This document shows positions 1-12,004 of a DNA stretch of 64,000 bases, piece after piece. Below the pieces are notes generated by a model that saw only the letters and a list, made by a program, of their open reading frames with translations, was not told the DNA's origin and ran no database searches. Source of the stretch: Przewalskia tangutica (taxonomy: Eukaryota > Streptophyta > Magnoliopsida > Solanales > Solanaceae); the NCBI GenBank assembly GCA_029844215.1, contig CM056724.1, positions 37,734,446 to 37,798,445 of the forward strand. The letters are read 5' to 3'. How positions within the stretch are numbered: the first letter of the stretch is position 1; every line of letters begins with the position of its first letter. A program made the translations under genes and the position numbers.

Positions 1-609
1 TGCTGCAATCTGAATTGCAGACTTGCTATCAGTAAACAAAGGAATTGGTGTTTGCAATTGCACTCCAATTTCCTGATAAAGACCAACTAACCACAGCACC
101 TCAGCTACATATGCTGCCAGTGCTCTATATTCAGCTTCAGCAGAACTCTTTGAGACTGTATCCTTCTTTTTGGATTTTCATGAGACAAGGGAATCACCAA
201 AAAAGACCATACAACCTGTCACTGATCTTCTGCTATTGACACAAGATGTCCAGTCTGCATCACAAAAGACCCTTAGCTCCTGTGTGCTAGAACTATGCAG
301 AAGAATTCCCAAGCCTGATTCTTGTTTAATGTATCTCACAAGTCTCAATCCAGCCTCCAGGTGTGATTCTTTGGAGCCCTGCATAAATTGTCTCAAGAAT
401 TGTACTGAGAAAGCAATATCATATCGTGTATTTTTCAAATACAACAGTCTTCCAATTAGCCTCCTTTAAGCAGTGTGATCAGACATAAGTTCATCTGTTG
501 GTTGCTTAGAACATGTGTCTGTTGTTGTAGTCACAATGTGATGGTCAAATTTTGCAGTAGTAAGCTTCATATTCATATACATAGGTGTAGATGTGGGCTT
601 AGCTCCTGA
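1..609 (-). pseudogene. copia RNase H domain (and RT-RNase H linker), fragment
   Basis: Minus-strand translation gives the connection region followed by the RNase H core. 178-444 contains 'YLKNTRYDIAFSVQFLRQFM', then an 'FCDADWTSC' core motif and 'RRSVTGCMVFFGDSLVS', typical of copia RNase H. The continuation to position 1 encodes the downstream 'SSAEAEYRAL'-type helix in another frame, so at least one frameshift separates them. The C terminus is outside the window. Domain identity is certain; the gene is dead. Confidence 0.88.
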
Positions 610-1420
610 CTATCCCAAATCTGAAACCAATTCTAGTGCATACTTTCTCTGGTTCATGAGGATGCCTTGATTATTCCTGGCAAACTCTATACCAAGAAAG
701 TATCTGAGCTCTCCTAAGTCCTTGATCTTAAAGGCTGACTTTAAGATATCCTTTGTGGACTGAATAAGGGACATGTTATCACCAGTAACCAGTAGATCAT
801 CTACATACACCAAGATAACTACAATGCTCTCATTCTCAGTTTTGGTAAACAGCGAGTAGTCCTTATGACTTTGTTTAAAACCTGAAGCTATCAAGACTGT
901 GGTAAGCTTAATGTTCCACTGTCTTGATGCTTGTTTCAACCCATATAGAGACTTCAATAGTCTGCATAGTTGTTTATGTCTATGGTCCACATTGAAATCC
1001 TCAGGGATTGTCATATAAACCTCTTCACACAAATCCCCTTGCAGGAAAGGCATTATACACATCCATATGGTGTATTAGCCAGTGACTTGCTGTTGCAACT
1101 GAGATCACTGATCTCATAGTCGACATTTTGACTACTGGTGAGAAAATCTCTTGATAATCCAATCCCTCTTTTTGACTGTATCCATTGGCAACCAGTCTTG
1201 CTTTATACCTCTCCACCTCTCATGTTGCTTTGTATTTGATTTTGTATACCCATCTACAACCTATAGCTTTCTTTCCTTCTGGAAGTGGCACCAGTTTCCA
1301 AGTGTCATTGTCCTCCAAAGTCTGGATCTCAGTCTTCATTGCTTCAATCCACCTTGCATCCTTGGCAGCTTCCTTGTAAGAGTATGGTTCAGTACTGAAA
1401 GATGAGCCACAAAACTTTGG
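610..1420 (-). pseudogene. copia reverse transcriptase (RVT_2), frameshifted
   Basis: From the right end the minus strand reads 'WIEAMKTEIQTLEDNDTW', 'YKARLVANGYSQKEGLDY', 'DVYNAF' and then, after a frame change near 1060, 'LQGDLCEEVYM', 'SLYGLKQASRQWN' and the catalytic 'YVDD' box (about 800-815). These are the successive landmarks of a copia reverse transcriptase. The single-base slip between the DVYNAF and LQGDL segments splits the domain. 'YFLGIEFARN' and 'MNQRKYALELVSDLG' follow. The polymerase would have copied element RNA to cDNA; it cannot be made here as one protein. Confidence 0.92.
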
Positions 1421-1499
1421 TATTTTGGTGACAATGTAGAATAATCCACTACTTCAGATATAGAATACAAACAATTGGATGATCCATTCTTAGTGACAT

Positions 1500-3138
1500 A
1501 ATCCTTATGTCAAATGGGAGGCTTACTGGATCTTGTAGATCTCCTAGCACATAACTCTGGCTCATGTGCTTGTGGATTAGGACCCCCAGTGACCTCTTGC
1601 AATGTATTACCTTGTTGAGTGTCTGATATCACATGTGTTGAGTCAGGTGGAATATTCTGAGGGATTGTAACTGTGGGATGATGGACTAAATCATCAAAGC
1701 AAAAATGGTCATGTGATCTAATAGGATGTATTGTATCATCATCAGCTCCTCCTTTGTAAGGAAATACACTCTCCATGAATACTACATCTCGGATCACAAA
1801 AATTGAATCTTTCTCCATGTCATACAATTTATAACCCTTCTGTGCAACACCATATCCAAGAAACACTGCCCTGATTGCTCTTGTACTAAACTTGTCATGT
1901 TTGACCAGATTGGTTGCAAAACACAACATCCAATCACTCTGAGCAAGTGATGGTGTTTTGTTATACAACATCTCAAAGGGGGATCTGTCACCTATGACTG
2001 TAGAGGGAATTCTATTCAGAATGTACACATCTCCTTCCACCAGAAGACCCCAGAATTTAATGGTAAGATGGCCTGGAACTTTATAGCCCTGGCAGTCTCC
2101 AATATGTGTCTATGCTTCCTTTCTACTATATCATTTTGATGTGGTGAATATGGACATGAGCTCTCATGTACCACACCATATTGATCAAACAATTCTTTAC
2201 AACTATGATTAAAGAACTCTGTGCCATTGTCTGACCTTATTTTTTGAACTCTAGTATCAAACTGAGTTCTGATTTTAACAAAGAAATTTTTCAGTACTGC
2301 AAACACATCAGATTTTAATCTCATGAGAAATATTCATGTCCATCTAGAGAAGTCATCCACTATAGTCAAGAAATATCTCATTCCATCATGTGTTTCTACC
2401 TTGTAAGGACCCCATACATCAATATGTAGTAATTGAAATGCACTAGTTGCTCTACTAGTACTAATAGGAAAGGGTACTCTTGTCTGCCTAGCCATGGGAT
2501 ACATCTCACATTTATCTATAATAAGAGATTTGTTATTACTAAGAAATGATTTTTTTCACCTATGACTGTAGAGGGAATTCTATTCAGAATGTACACATCT
2601 CCTTCCACCAGAAGACCCCAGAATTTAATGGTAAGATGGCCTGGAACTTTATAGCCCTGGCAGTCTCCAATATGTGTTTGTGCTTCCTTTCTACTATATC
2701 ATTTTGATGTGGTGAATATGGACATGAGCTCTCATATACCACACCATATTGATCAAACAATTCTTTACAACTATGATTAAAGAACTATGTGCCATTGTCT
2801 GACCTTATTTTTTGAACTCTAGTATCAAACTGAGTTCTGATTTTAACAAAGAAATTTTTCAGTACTGCAAACACATCAGATTTTAATCTCATGAGAAATA
2901 TTCATGTCCATCTAGAGAAGTCATCCACTATAGTCAAGAAATATCTCATTCCATCATGTGTTTCTACCTTGTAAGGACCCCATACATCAATATGTAGTAA
3001 TTGAAATGCACTAGTTGCTCTACTAGTACTAATAGGAAAGGGTACTCTTGTCTGCCTAGCCATGGGACACATCTCACATTTATCTATAATAAGAGATTTG
3101 TTATTACTAAGAAATGATTTTTTTCTCAAAACACTCAT
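1500..3138 (-). pseudogene. copia integrase, internally duplicated and interrupted
   Basis: 2902-3138 has the zinc-binding/GAG-pre-integrase end ('CEMCPMARQTRVPFP') and the first core segment ('LLHIDVWGPYKV', 'YFLTIVDDFSRWT'). 2016-2324 has the second core segment ('IRSDNGTEF', 'SSCPYSPHQNDIVERKHRHI'). 1510-2040 has the C-terminal part ('LNRIPSTVIGDRSPFEML', 'AVFLGYGVAQKGYKLYD'). The core is present twice because 1988-2555 and 2556-3123 are a direct repeat. In both copies the codon after 'SRWT' is a stop. In the right copy the 'DNGTEF' segment also carries a TAG in place of the glutamate codon. Confidence 0.9.
1988..3123. repeat. 568-bp tandem duplication inside the copia integrase
   Basis: 1988-2555 and 2556-3123 match base for base apart from a handful of substitutions seen by eye (for example near 2109/2677, 2166/2734, 2219/2787 and 2498/3066). 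The offset is constant at 568. Both copies end in the same 'aagaaatgattttttt' stretch, and the left copy joins straight back to 'cacctatgactg'. About 99% identity suggests the duplication is younger than the general decay of the element, although an assembly artefact cannot be excluded. Confidence 0.93.
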
Positions 3139-3139
3139 A

Positions 3140-3806
<667 letters not shown>

Positions 3807-3969
3807 TCGCCAGCTTTAAGTCGATGTTGCTGGCTTGGTGTTAATTGCATAAATGATGGTTGAGCTTCCTGATTGGGACCATAGCCTTCAGTAAACTGAC
3901 CCCTCTGTTGGTTCTGTCAGTGTCCTTCATTGTTCCTGCCAACACCACCACAAGATGCATCATTTCCTG

Positions 3970-4946
3970 TTACAATATAAGCTTTCTTAGTTTTACTCTT
4001 AAAATTCTCAGGATAGCCAATGAGCCTATAGCAGTCATCCTGCACATGTCCTGTCTTGTGACATCACATTTCTTCAATTTGTTGCAATCCTGTCTAACAT
4101 GACTTTTTCCATGGCAAAAGTCACAGTAAGCATTTGGATTGTATGGTTTTCTCTGTCCTTGGACTCCATTTCCTCCCCATCCTGTTCCATTCTTAGAAGT
4201 AAACATTGCAGATGACTCAACTCCCTCTTGCATCACCCTACTGTTTCCTGCAACTATTCTCTGACTTTCCTCTTGGTTTACCATTGCATAAACCTGATTC
4301 AGGTTCGGTATCTGCTGCATCATGAGAATTTGGCTCCTAGCTTGATTGTATCCTTCATTCAACCCCATCAAGAACCTCAACATCCTCTGGTAGTGCAGGT
4401 GAGTAGTGAACTCCTTTGACTTGGGACAGCAGGCAGGTGGTGGCATGATTGAGTCATACTCATCCCATAGGTCCTTGAGTCTGGTGTAATATACTGACAC
4501 TGGCATTGTTCCTTGTCGAAGTGTAAAAATCTCCTTGTGTAGTTGAAAGGCCCTTGCACTGTTAACCTTGTCAAACCTTTCCTTCAACTCTTCCCAAATG
4601 GTGTGTGAGTCAGAATTGAACAACATACCACTGAAGAGGCTCTTATTCACATTTCCCATCAGCCATGAGACAATTATAGCATTACACCTATCACATAGTC
4701 TTCCCATATCTCCCTGAAATGCTTCCCTATTATTGTTCCATCTACAAATCCTAGCTTGTTCTTTCCCAACAAAGCTAGTTTCATTGCCCTACTCCATAAT
4801 GTGTAGTTGTACATCTCATTTAATGTGACACCTACTGATAATGATCCTGGGGCAACGGATGGAAATAGATACAATAGATGATTGTGGTCTATGTTCATTG
4901 TCATTGTTGTGGTTTCACTTGACAGTTTCTCACCAACATTCTCCAT
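3970..4946 (-). pseudogene. copia gag (capsid-like) with zinc knuckle, frameshifted
   Basis: Starts at the ATG complementary to 4944-4946. The first 90 codons include 'YNYTLWSRAMKLALLGKNKL' and 'FVDGTI', the N-terminal gag signature of copia elements. Near 4700 the frame shifts; 3970-4707 continues with 'CNAIIVSWLMGNVNKSLF', the UBN2-like capsid region, and a CX2CX4HX4C zinc knuckle (CDFC....H....C, about 4090-4130). The gene lies just downstream of the primer-binding site, as expected for gag. One frameshift separates the halves. Confidence 0.9.
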
Positions 4947-5343
4947 TATTTATTATTCCAGACATATGTAGCACAACAGATCTAGTACAAATTCTATATC
5001 CACACAATCAGAATATCGGATATCCAAATTTTCAGATCGAGTCAATGTAACAGTGTTCAGCTTCCAATTGACAGATTTCTAGAAAATACTTAGACTAATA
5101 CTTCAATGCATGTTTCAATCTCACAATAGAAATTGTAAATCTATATACTGCGATTATAGATCTATGTGTCCTCACTCCAATCAATTACAAATTGATGTCT
5201 CAAAAACCACAAAAATCAACAGATCATTACCTATGAATCTCCTGTTGATCGAATTCAAAAAAATTCTCACCGGATGTATAGATTCCTCGAATTCCTTCAT
5301 GCATGTGATAGGAATTCCCTCAATCTACATCATCCCTCTTCCT

Positions 5344-5700
5344 AGCTTTGATACCATGTTAAATTATCACATCTGTGATAATTACTTCATCCAGCGGCAA
5401 TGCGAGCCACTGGTTCACCTTTGAACTCAGCAACACAAGATCTAGGTGTTGTAATCAGTAAGAGTAGATGATGCTCGTGAATAAATGTATTTCTAAGCTT
5501 AATGCCCAAAAAAATAAAGGATTAGAACTCAAAAAGTACTAAAAAAGTCTCTAATAGCGGTGAAACTCCTTCATTCCTTTTGAAACAGATCAAATTAATT
5601 TTGATTATACTTCGCTCCTTATCTTTTTGTCTCTCTCGTATTTTTCATATTTTTCATTGATGATCCGTTCCTCTCCTATTCCTTATTACGTTGGCGAGTT
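5344..5700 (-). repeat. Primer-binding site and start of the 5' LTR of the copia element
   Basis: 5344-5356 reads TGGTATCAAAGCT on the minus strand, complementary to the 3' end of initiator Met-tRNA, the usual copia primer. It directly abuts 5357, where the LTR ends in ...TTTAACA (minus strand). The LTR lies to the right. Its outer end is not recognisable because the partner LTR is outside the window; 5700 is only a nominal limit. Confidence 0.6.
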
Positions 5701-6838
5701 TAAGATAATTAGTATGAAAAGCTACTTATGAAATTTGTTTTCTTTATTTTTATCATGTACGTCATTTTCATAATTTTGAAAAGATTTGTTTTCTTGAAAA
5801 AAAATATTTCAAAATACTTTAACCAACCAAAACATGTAAAATATTCATTTGCAAAAGATTTTTGAGGCAAACGACCAATTAAATTTCTCAGGTATAATCG
5901 GAAAAGACAAAAATTAAAAATCATTTATTAATTTGTATACTATCATACTTGTAAAGGAGACATGACGGTACAGTTTAGAAATATATAAAAAAAAAAAAAA
6001 AGAGTTACTACGAGTCAAATTGGACTGTTGGAGGTATACACTGTGTGGAGTGGCAGTACGTAATCAGGTGCAAAAAGAGAGGAAGAAGCGCGCAAATGTG
6101 TTGAAGGGATTCTGGGAGATTGAAGCTTCTTGTTTTGAATATTCACAAGTTAGAGTCACCTTCTTCTCCTTCACACTTATCAATATTGATTTCGTTTCTC
6201 CTGTAATCCATCTGATATAGTTAAATATAAAAACAACAACATACCTAGTGAAATTTCACACCGTGGGTCTGGAGAGAGTAGAGTATACACAGACCTTACC
6301 TCCACCTTGGTAGGTAGAGCGGCTGTTTCCGGGATAGTTAAATATAAAAACATGGTTGAATATTCTTTTTGAGAACTAGAAAAAAATATGGTTAGGATAT
6401 AGTTTTGACCTCAAAATAGAAAGCAGGTGTTTGGTTTTCAGTGCAAATTTGTATATGAACCCACGGTGTTGGCTTATGGCAAAGGAATGTCTTTCACACA
6501 GATTTAATCAACAATAAAGAAAAGTACTACCATCAACCCTGTGCCCTACCTAATATCCTGCTGTGATAGCAAGTTTTGATTTTAAAATCTTGGCAGCAAG
6601 ACAAAGGCTCATTAGTCAAGCTAATAAAATATCTCCCTCTATCTCAAAATACTTGTTGTCCTTGCTAAAAATATTTATGTCAAAATACATGTCGTCATTT
6701 TATAAGCTCAAGACAAAATTAATTATTCTTTCCTCATTTTGTCCTTATTACTTTATTAGTAATTGTTCTGACTACAAACACCTTAATTATGACATATAAA
6801 TAGTAAATTTCAATGAAGAAATATTATATCTTAAGACA
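5701..6838. other. Intergenic, AT-rich, one LINE/SINE tail
   Basis: No gene seen. It holds simple A/T-rich sequence, a poly-A run near 5985-6001 and the SINE/LINE tail listed separately at 6225-6335. Short open frames here resemble nothing known. Confidence 0.6.
6225..6335 (-). mobile_element. RTE-LINE / TS-type SINE 3' tail
   Basis: The plus strand begins with a CAA run and continues with 'cacaccgtgggtctgg', 'gtatacacagaccttacc' and 'ttggtaggtagagcgg'. This is the reverse complement of the 3' portion of the tobacco TS SINE family. The same sequence ends the RTE-type LINE at 59383-60480, so this copy is either a SINE or a short 5'-truncated LINE. No tRNA-like head is visible next to it. Confidence 0.75.
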
Positions 6839-7150
6839 CACTACTACATTTCTTACCTAATGCGACGCCCCATGTAGGTTTAATGCGATGGGTGTTGGTG
6901 AGTCGTCGCATTAGATGTGGCTAATGCGACAGGTACACGCTAAAATCCAGAGTCGTTGCATTAGATAAGCTAATGCAACGTCTCGTATGGTCTAATGCGA
7001 CGTCCCACTATAGCCATTGCATTAGTCTATCTAATGCAACGGTTGTGGAAGGCTAATGCGACGGGCCTTATGGTCTAATGCAACACCCATGATTGTTGTC
7101 GCATTAGCCTATCTAATGCAACGGTTCTGGAAGGCTAATGCGACGGCACC
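6839..7150. repeat. CACTA 5' terminal and subterminal repeat array
   Basis: About 14 copies, in both orientations, of a 10-bp motif TAATGCGACG or its variants (TAATGCAACG, CGTCGCATTA, CGTTGCATTA) between 6860 and 7145. In this superfamily such arrays bind the TNPA-type protein that pairs the ends for excision. The G/A variants at the CG position look like decay of methylated CpG. Confidence 0.9.
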
Positions 7151-7648
7151 TCCCTTTTAATTTCCCCAAATCAGACGACTTTGATTTCATTTCAAAAGCC
7201 CGCGATTCATTTTCATTTCACCCTCATCGCGTCCTTCCTCATTTCATCGTCGCGTTACCATACATCCCGTCGCGTCGCATTACCCTTCCCCGCCACTCGC
7301 GTCGTTCGTAAGACCATCGTCGTTCAAGAAGACAAATCTATACACATACATTCCCTCTTCTCCAAAGTTAGACTTCCCATTTCATGTTTTATCATTATTA
7401 AGTCAAGGTTAGATTAATGTATGTGTATAGATTTACTTAGATTTTATCGTTGTTGCGTCGTCGAACTGCTGAAATCGAATTGTTTAGATTTTATTCATTG
7501 TTCTTCCAACATTTTGTTTATTTGTAAATTTTAATTTCAAATTAAATTACAGAGAATGTTTGTAATTTAACGTCGTCGTTTTATATTTTGTTTACTGTAT
7601 GTTTTTTCAGATTTTATTTCTTAGTCTCCTAAATATTACATTGCGGAA

Positions 7649-8930
7649 ATGGATTGTGGAACTAAGGAGTGGTGGATGGCTGCCGAATGGAGTGATGATT
7701 ATGAACGAGGAGTAGACGAGTATATTAAAAAGGTTTTTGCTACAAAGTCTCAAGGAAACCAAATTTGTTGTCCATGTGATAGTTGTCACTATCGTTATTG
7801 GAAGCATGAGAATGTTGTGAGAGATCACGTAATATGTAATGGTTTTGTGCCAAGAACAGATAAGTTATCTGAATTAGGGATCGAAATTGAAAGAGAAAGA
7901 ACTAATCTGGATCATGATGAACAATCAAATATGGATGATTGCAATGATGACATAGTAGGGTTGTTGAATGATGCTCGTGATGTTTTACAGAGGGGCAGAA
8001 TGACGAGGCAAAAAAGTTTTTCAAGTTAATTGAAGAAGGTCAGGAGGAACTATATCCCGGATGCAAGAAACATTCAAAGCTTTCCTTTATGATTCGACTA
8101 TTTATTTTGAAGTGTGATTACCAATGTTGCATTTGCTGATATATTAGAGCTTGTAAGGGAGGTGTTACCCGATGCAAAATTGCCTAAGTCTTTTAATGAA
8201 GCGAAGAGTGTTTTAAAAGTACTAGGGTTGGATTATACTAAGATAGATGCATGCCCCAATGATTGCATATTGTATTGGGAAGAACATGCAAATGCTACAA
8301 GCTGCCATGTTTGTGAGACGCCAAGATGGAAGTCGAATGATAAAGAGAATGACACACGACATGAAAATGGAAAGATCCATAGGATTCCTAATAAGATCCT
8401 TAGATACTTTCCAATAAAGAAAAGATTGCAAAGGTTATTTATGTGCGAAGAGACGGCGAAGTACATGACATGGCATGCTGATGGGAGTGAAGAAGATCGG
8501 ATTTTACAACATCCAGTGGATGGCCAATCTTAGAAAGAGTTTGATTCTGTATACTCAAAGGTTGCCTGTTATATTGAGGTTGGGGTTAGCCACAGATGGA
8601 TTTAGCCCATTCAACTCGATAGGCATTGTTCATAGTACATGGCCTGTTATATTGATCAATTATAACTTGCCTCCATGGATGATTATGAAGCCAGAGTTTT
8701 TGATATTGACTTTACTTATCTCTGGTCCTTCTTCCCCGAGTAATGATATTGGCGTCTATTTGCAGCCATTAATCAAGAATTTGAAAGATTTGTGGGTGTC
8801 TGGGTTGGAAACTTACGATTCTTCAAGTAATCAAAGGTTTGACATGTGTGTAGCTTTGATGACTATTGTTAGTGATTTTCCAGCTTATGCAATGTTGTCC
8901 GGGTAGAGCACAAAAGGATATTTGACATGC
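7649..8930 (+). pseudogene. TNP2-type CACTA transposase, frameshifted
   Basis: 7649-8029 encodes the N-terminal transposase-associated domain ('EWWMAAEWSDDYERGVDEYI', a CPCDSC cysteine motif, 'VRDHVICNGFV'). 8114-8533 continues in another frame with 'LELVREVLPDAKLPKSFNEA' and the cysteine-rich 'CPNDCILYWEEHANATSCHVC' typical of Transposase_21. From 8475, in a third frame, comes the core: 'LGLATDGFSPF' (with a conserved acidic residue), 'WPVILINYNLPPWM', 'LLISGPSSPSNDIGVYLQPL' and 'FPAYAMLSG'. Two or more frameshifts (or unrecognised introns) separate the parts; stops follow 8906. Cut-and-paste transposase in origin, probably non-functional. Confidence 0.9.
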
Positions 8931-9170
8931 CCTTCATGACATTATGAAACAGATTCTAAGAGGTTGCCTTATAGTAATAAGAATTGCTACAGGGCCACTC
9001 GTAGATTTCTTGATCCAACTCACCTTTGGCGTCAAAATAAGAGGAATTTCGATGAAAAACCGAGGAAAGAAGTGAACTTATTCCTTTGACATGAATTGAT
9101 ATTGAGAATATATTGCGTGATATTAATAATGAGGTAATTGTATTCTAACTTATTATTTTTATATCACAGG

Positions 9171-10186
9171 CAGAATGTAAGAGAAATAGATACAATCGTC
9201 TATTGATGGATGATATGCACACGATGGGTTGTAAGTCGTTTGCAATGTTACGTCATGAATTGGTATACACTTTTCTTTTTCAATAATTGAATTATCTATT
9301 TGCTTCCATTAGTTCTCACTAATTTTAATTTGTAAAAATTTAAGACTTAGGTATTTGTGTGCTAAATTTTATTTTGTTTTTTACAGCAACAAAAGGATCC
9401 GAATAAAGAAGAAACTTCTCAAGCAAATGTCTACAAAGAATCAAGGAAAAGAGTTCCAGGGAGAACATACCATACCATCAACGAGAAAACTGAACATAAT
9501 ATTGTGAGTTAACAAATTGTATTATCATATATTTGCGTACTATTGATAATTTAGTAAGATAATGACTTAACATTCTATAAATATGCAAAGATAGATGCTA
9601 TGGATTCCACCCAACACGGAGAAGGTAGCAACTCTAAGGATCTAGTTCTTTACTCTGAAGTGCTTCAAGGTCCCAAAAGAAAAGATCGATTACGACTTGT
9701 CGGAAAAGGTGTGACAAAGACTGATTTGAAGAAAAAAAAATTAGGTTTCATAATTCCGAAGGAATTCTTGCAGAGTATGAAAGCTGAGTTAGTGCAACAA
9801 CTTGCACCGACCGTTGCATCAGTGATTATATCACAACTTCAAGAAGTCAATCCTGGAATAAATCTTGTGATTCCTTCTTTTGGAAGTCTATCCATTCCAA
9901 ATGATTCGTCTAGTGCACCGCATGTTAGTGAACCAAATAGACAGTCTCCTGGGACAGCTAATCAGGTAATTTTTGTGTTTCCCTTCTTTCCAACACATAG
10001 TAATATTTCTGGAGCTTGAAATTTTATATATTATTATACTGTGAAATTATATGTTTTTATATGAGTAAGCTACATTGAAGTTATTATTTATGATGTTTTG
10101 GCTAGTCTACCTTTTTTTTTACTTATGACTATTCTTTATGTTACCTTGTAGGAGTCTGGTGAGCTAAATGGAGAAGAAATCTAGCA
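9171..10186 (+). pseudogene. Second CACTA gene (plant transposase Ptta/En-Spm type), exons
   Basis: Three coding blocks joined by plausible introns: 9171-9260 ('MHTMGCKSFAMLRHEL'), 9387-9504 ('QQKDPNKEETSQANVYKESR') and 9600-9965 ('LYSEVLQGPKRKDRLRLVGK'). The HT-G-KSFA and EVL-PKR-GRLR-GKG patterns are those of the plant transposase family commonly encoded beside TNP2. The coiled-coil-like stretch 'SMKAELVQQLAPTVASVI' follows. No upstream start exon was found; stops and a lost 5' end suggest a pseudogene. Family identity is moderately sure. Confidence 0.65.
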
Positions 10187-10371
10187 ATCTAACAAATGAG
10201 CGTGTAGGTGGAGGCTTATGTGTAGATACTTTAATTTGTGAACAATTATCTTGTAATATGTCCTAAGGGGTCTAATATTATATTATTGTACATTTGTGAA
10301 CAATTAGTAATACAATCCTTTTTTATTATTATTTTTCTCTTTTAATTATTTATTTTTCTATATTGTGTACC

Positions 10372-10647
10372 TGGCCGTCGCATTGGTTAAAAAAGCCTCA
10401 AAAATCGTCGAATTAGGGTGGTCTAGGCGTCGCATTAGATAGGAAGCTAATGCGACGGCTAAACACAGTCGTCGCATTACCGTATCTAATGACGCCCTTT
10501 GCGATCGTCGCGTTAGACCGCCGCCGTTGCATTAGACCTACGCTGAATATCCAACGCTGAATTGTCACGCCCTATTGCGGCCAGATTAGTCCAACGGCCT
10601 GTCACGACGATTTAGGGGTGTTGCATTAGCCTAGAAATGTAGTAATG
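10372..10647. repeat. CACTA 3' subterminal repeats and terminal inverted repeat
   Basis: About seven copies of the CGTCGCATTA/TAATGCGACG motif (for example 10376, 10429, 10446, 10470, 10526, 10621) lead into the terminal repeat 'gaaatgtagtaatg'. The terminal CACTA is mutated to CATTA on this side, which is expected to weaken mobilisation. Confidence 0.88.
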
Positions 10648-10781
10648 ACATAAATAAGGATAAAATAGTCTAACACCCCTCCTAATTATGTTTTTTTTTA
10701 ATATGACAAGTATTTTGAGACGGTGGAAGTAATAAGATAAGGCTTGAACTCTTACTGCTACTACCCGTTTAAGAACCATTA

Positions 10782-11065
10782 GGGCACGTTTGGTACGCTG
10801 TATTAAGATGGACTGTACTGGACAAAAAAAATACAGCGTTTGGTGGGCGTTATCAGCCGCACTGGACTGTACTATTTCTACTGTCATTTTTTAGACCCAT
10901 CTAGCAGGTGGGTCTCTCCTGAACTGTACTAAAAATAAAAAATAAAAAAATAAATACAATCCATTATATTAATATTCTAATACCGTCCATTATATATTAA
11001 TCCAGTACAGTATAATACAGTCTAATAAAATTAGTACAGTCTAGTGCGACGTACCAAACGAGCCC
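10782..11065. mobile_element. Tourist-like MITE (PIF/Harbinger type)
   Basis: Terminal inverted repeats GGGCACGTTTGGTACG (10782-10797) and CGTACCAAACGAGCCC (11050-11065) differ at one base. They are flanked by TTA at 10779-10781 and 11066-11068, the target duplication of PIF/Harbinger elements. 284 bp, no coding capacity. Confidence 0.88.
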
Positions 11066-11068
11066 TTA

Positions 11069-11703
11069 GGAAATGAGTATTTGTTCTTTGTATGGGCTGC
11101 AACTAAAATTATTTGTGCTTTAAACCAGAAATCCCGGAAATCATTAGATAGAAGCTGTGATCAATTTTCCAAATCAAATGGGACCAAGGAAAAAAGGGAA
11201 TAAATTTCTTAAAGAGAAAGAAAGGAACATATACCCCACGTTGTAGGAATTCACTGAGTATGTTGTTATTGTATACAAAAGCACATATATCATATCCTAC
11301 TGTTAGTGCCAAAAGAGTGACAATGGAATCCAATGTGGTCCAACAAAGCAAGTTGTATGAATAGTGACTTCTCGTCAACAAAGGCGGATGATATGTTTCT
11401 GTACCACCCGTTAAGCCATAATTTTAAATAGTATAATTCCTGCCTAAGTGGACCCCCACAAAGCTTACATTGCAACGGTCCTCAATTTCCACCAAGCTAG
11501 CTAAGGACACTAGGCCGCCTCCTAGACCCTAGCTAAATGTTGAAACAGCAAAAGAGAAGATCAAAGAGACAGTGGTACACACACTCGTGACTGCTAATCA
11601 GAAACACCCTGCTCTCGAGGGTGTTCGCAGAGTCGAGGAATATGTACGTACAAGCTAAGCTCGTGGATATAGATGATGATTGGCAGGAGGAAGAAGAACT
11701 TAC
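11069..11703. other. Intergenic, no gene recognised
   Basis: Contains open frames on the minus strand without similarity I can recognise. If the HMA gene to the right is complete, its 3' exon would have to be here; no sequence resembling one was found. Confidence 0.5.
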
Positions 11704-12004
11704 CATTCATCTTTGATATCACTTCAGCCACTCTCTGCTGGCACTTAGTGCACCGGTAGTCCGCCAAGAACACGACTTCATGCACCTGCCCCCCCCCCAA
11801 ATAAAATCTTAATAAAAAAAGAACTCCCATAATTGCAATATTTCTACAAAATGTTATGCTTGGACATGTATGGCTGAAAGGAGAATATAGAATTTAACTT
11901 ACAAGTGGTATGGACAAGGATTCAATAGAAGCCAGTGTAACTCGAGGAATTGCCATCCTCATCGACTCATCTTCTCTATTCTTCTTCCGATTAACAAGCT
12001 GCAT
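11704..12004 (-). CDS. HMA-domain (copper-chaperone-like) protein, two 5' exons
   Basis: Exon 1, 12004-11903, starts with ATG and encodes 34 residues ending 'RVTLASIESLSIPL' before a GTAAGT donor. Exon 2, 11785-11704, follows a CAG acceptor behind a poly-pyrimidine run and encodes 'VHEVVFLADYRCTKCQQR', then 'VAEVISKMN', and ends at a GTAAGT donor in phase 1. The CxxC pair in the loop after the first beta strand is the metal-binding motif of heavy-metal-associated domains. Plant relatives continue with a further exon completing the domain; none was found to 11400. It may be a gene with a distant last exon or a truncated copy. The alternative start 'MRMAIPRV' inside exon 1 is also possible. Confidence 0.6.

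Larger units (their letters stand above)
6839..10647 (+). mobile_element. CACTA (En/Spm) transposon with both ends
   Basis: The left end is CACTACTACATTTC at 6839. The right end, reversed, is CATTACTACATTTC, one mismatch in 14, ending at 10647. The element is flanked by the 3-bp direct repeat ACA at 6836-6838 and 10648-10650, the target-site length of the CACTA superfamily. Reiterated subterminal motifs of the TAATGCGACG type lie inside each end. The interior holds a TNP2-type transposase and a second plant-transposase gene, both decayed. Length 3,809 bp, shorter than full autonomous elements. Confidence 0.96.

Noticed and set aside
8222..8466. Minus-strand frames across the CACTA transposase
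   Set aside because: They lie antisense to clearly recognisable transposase coding sequence.
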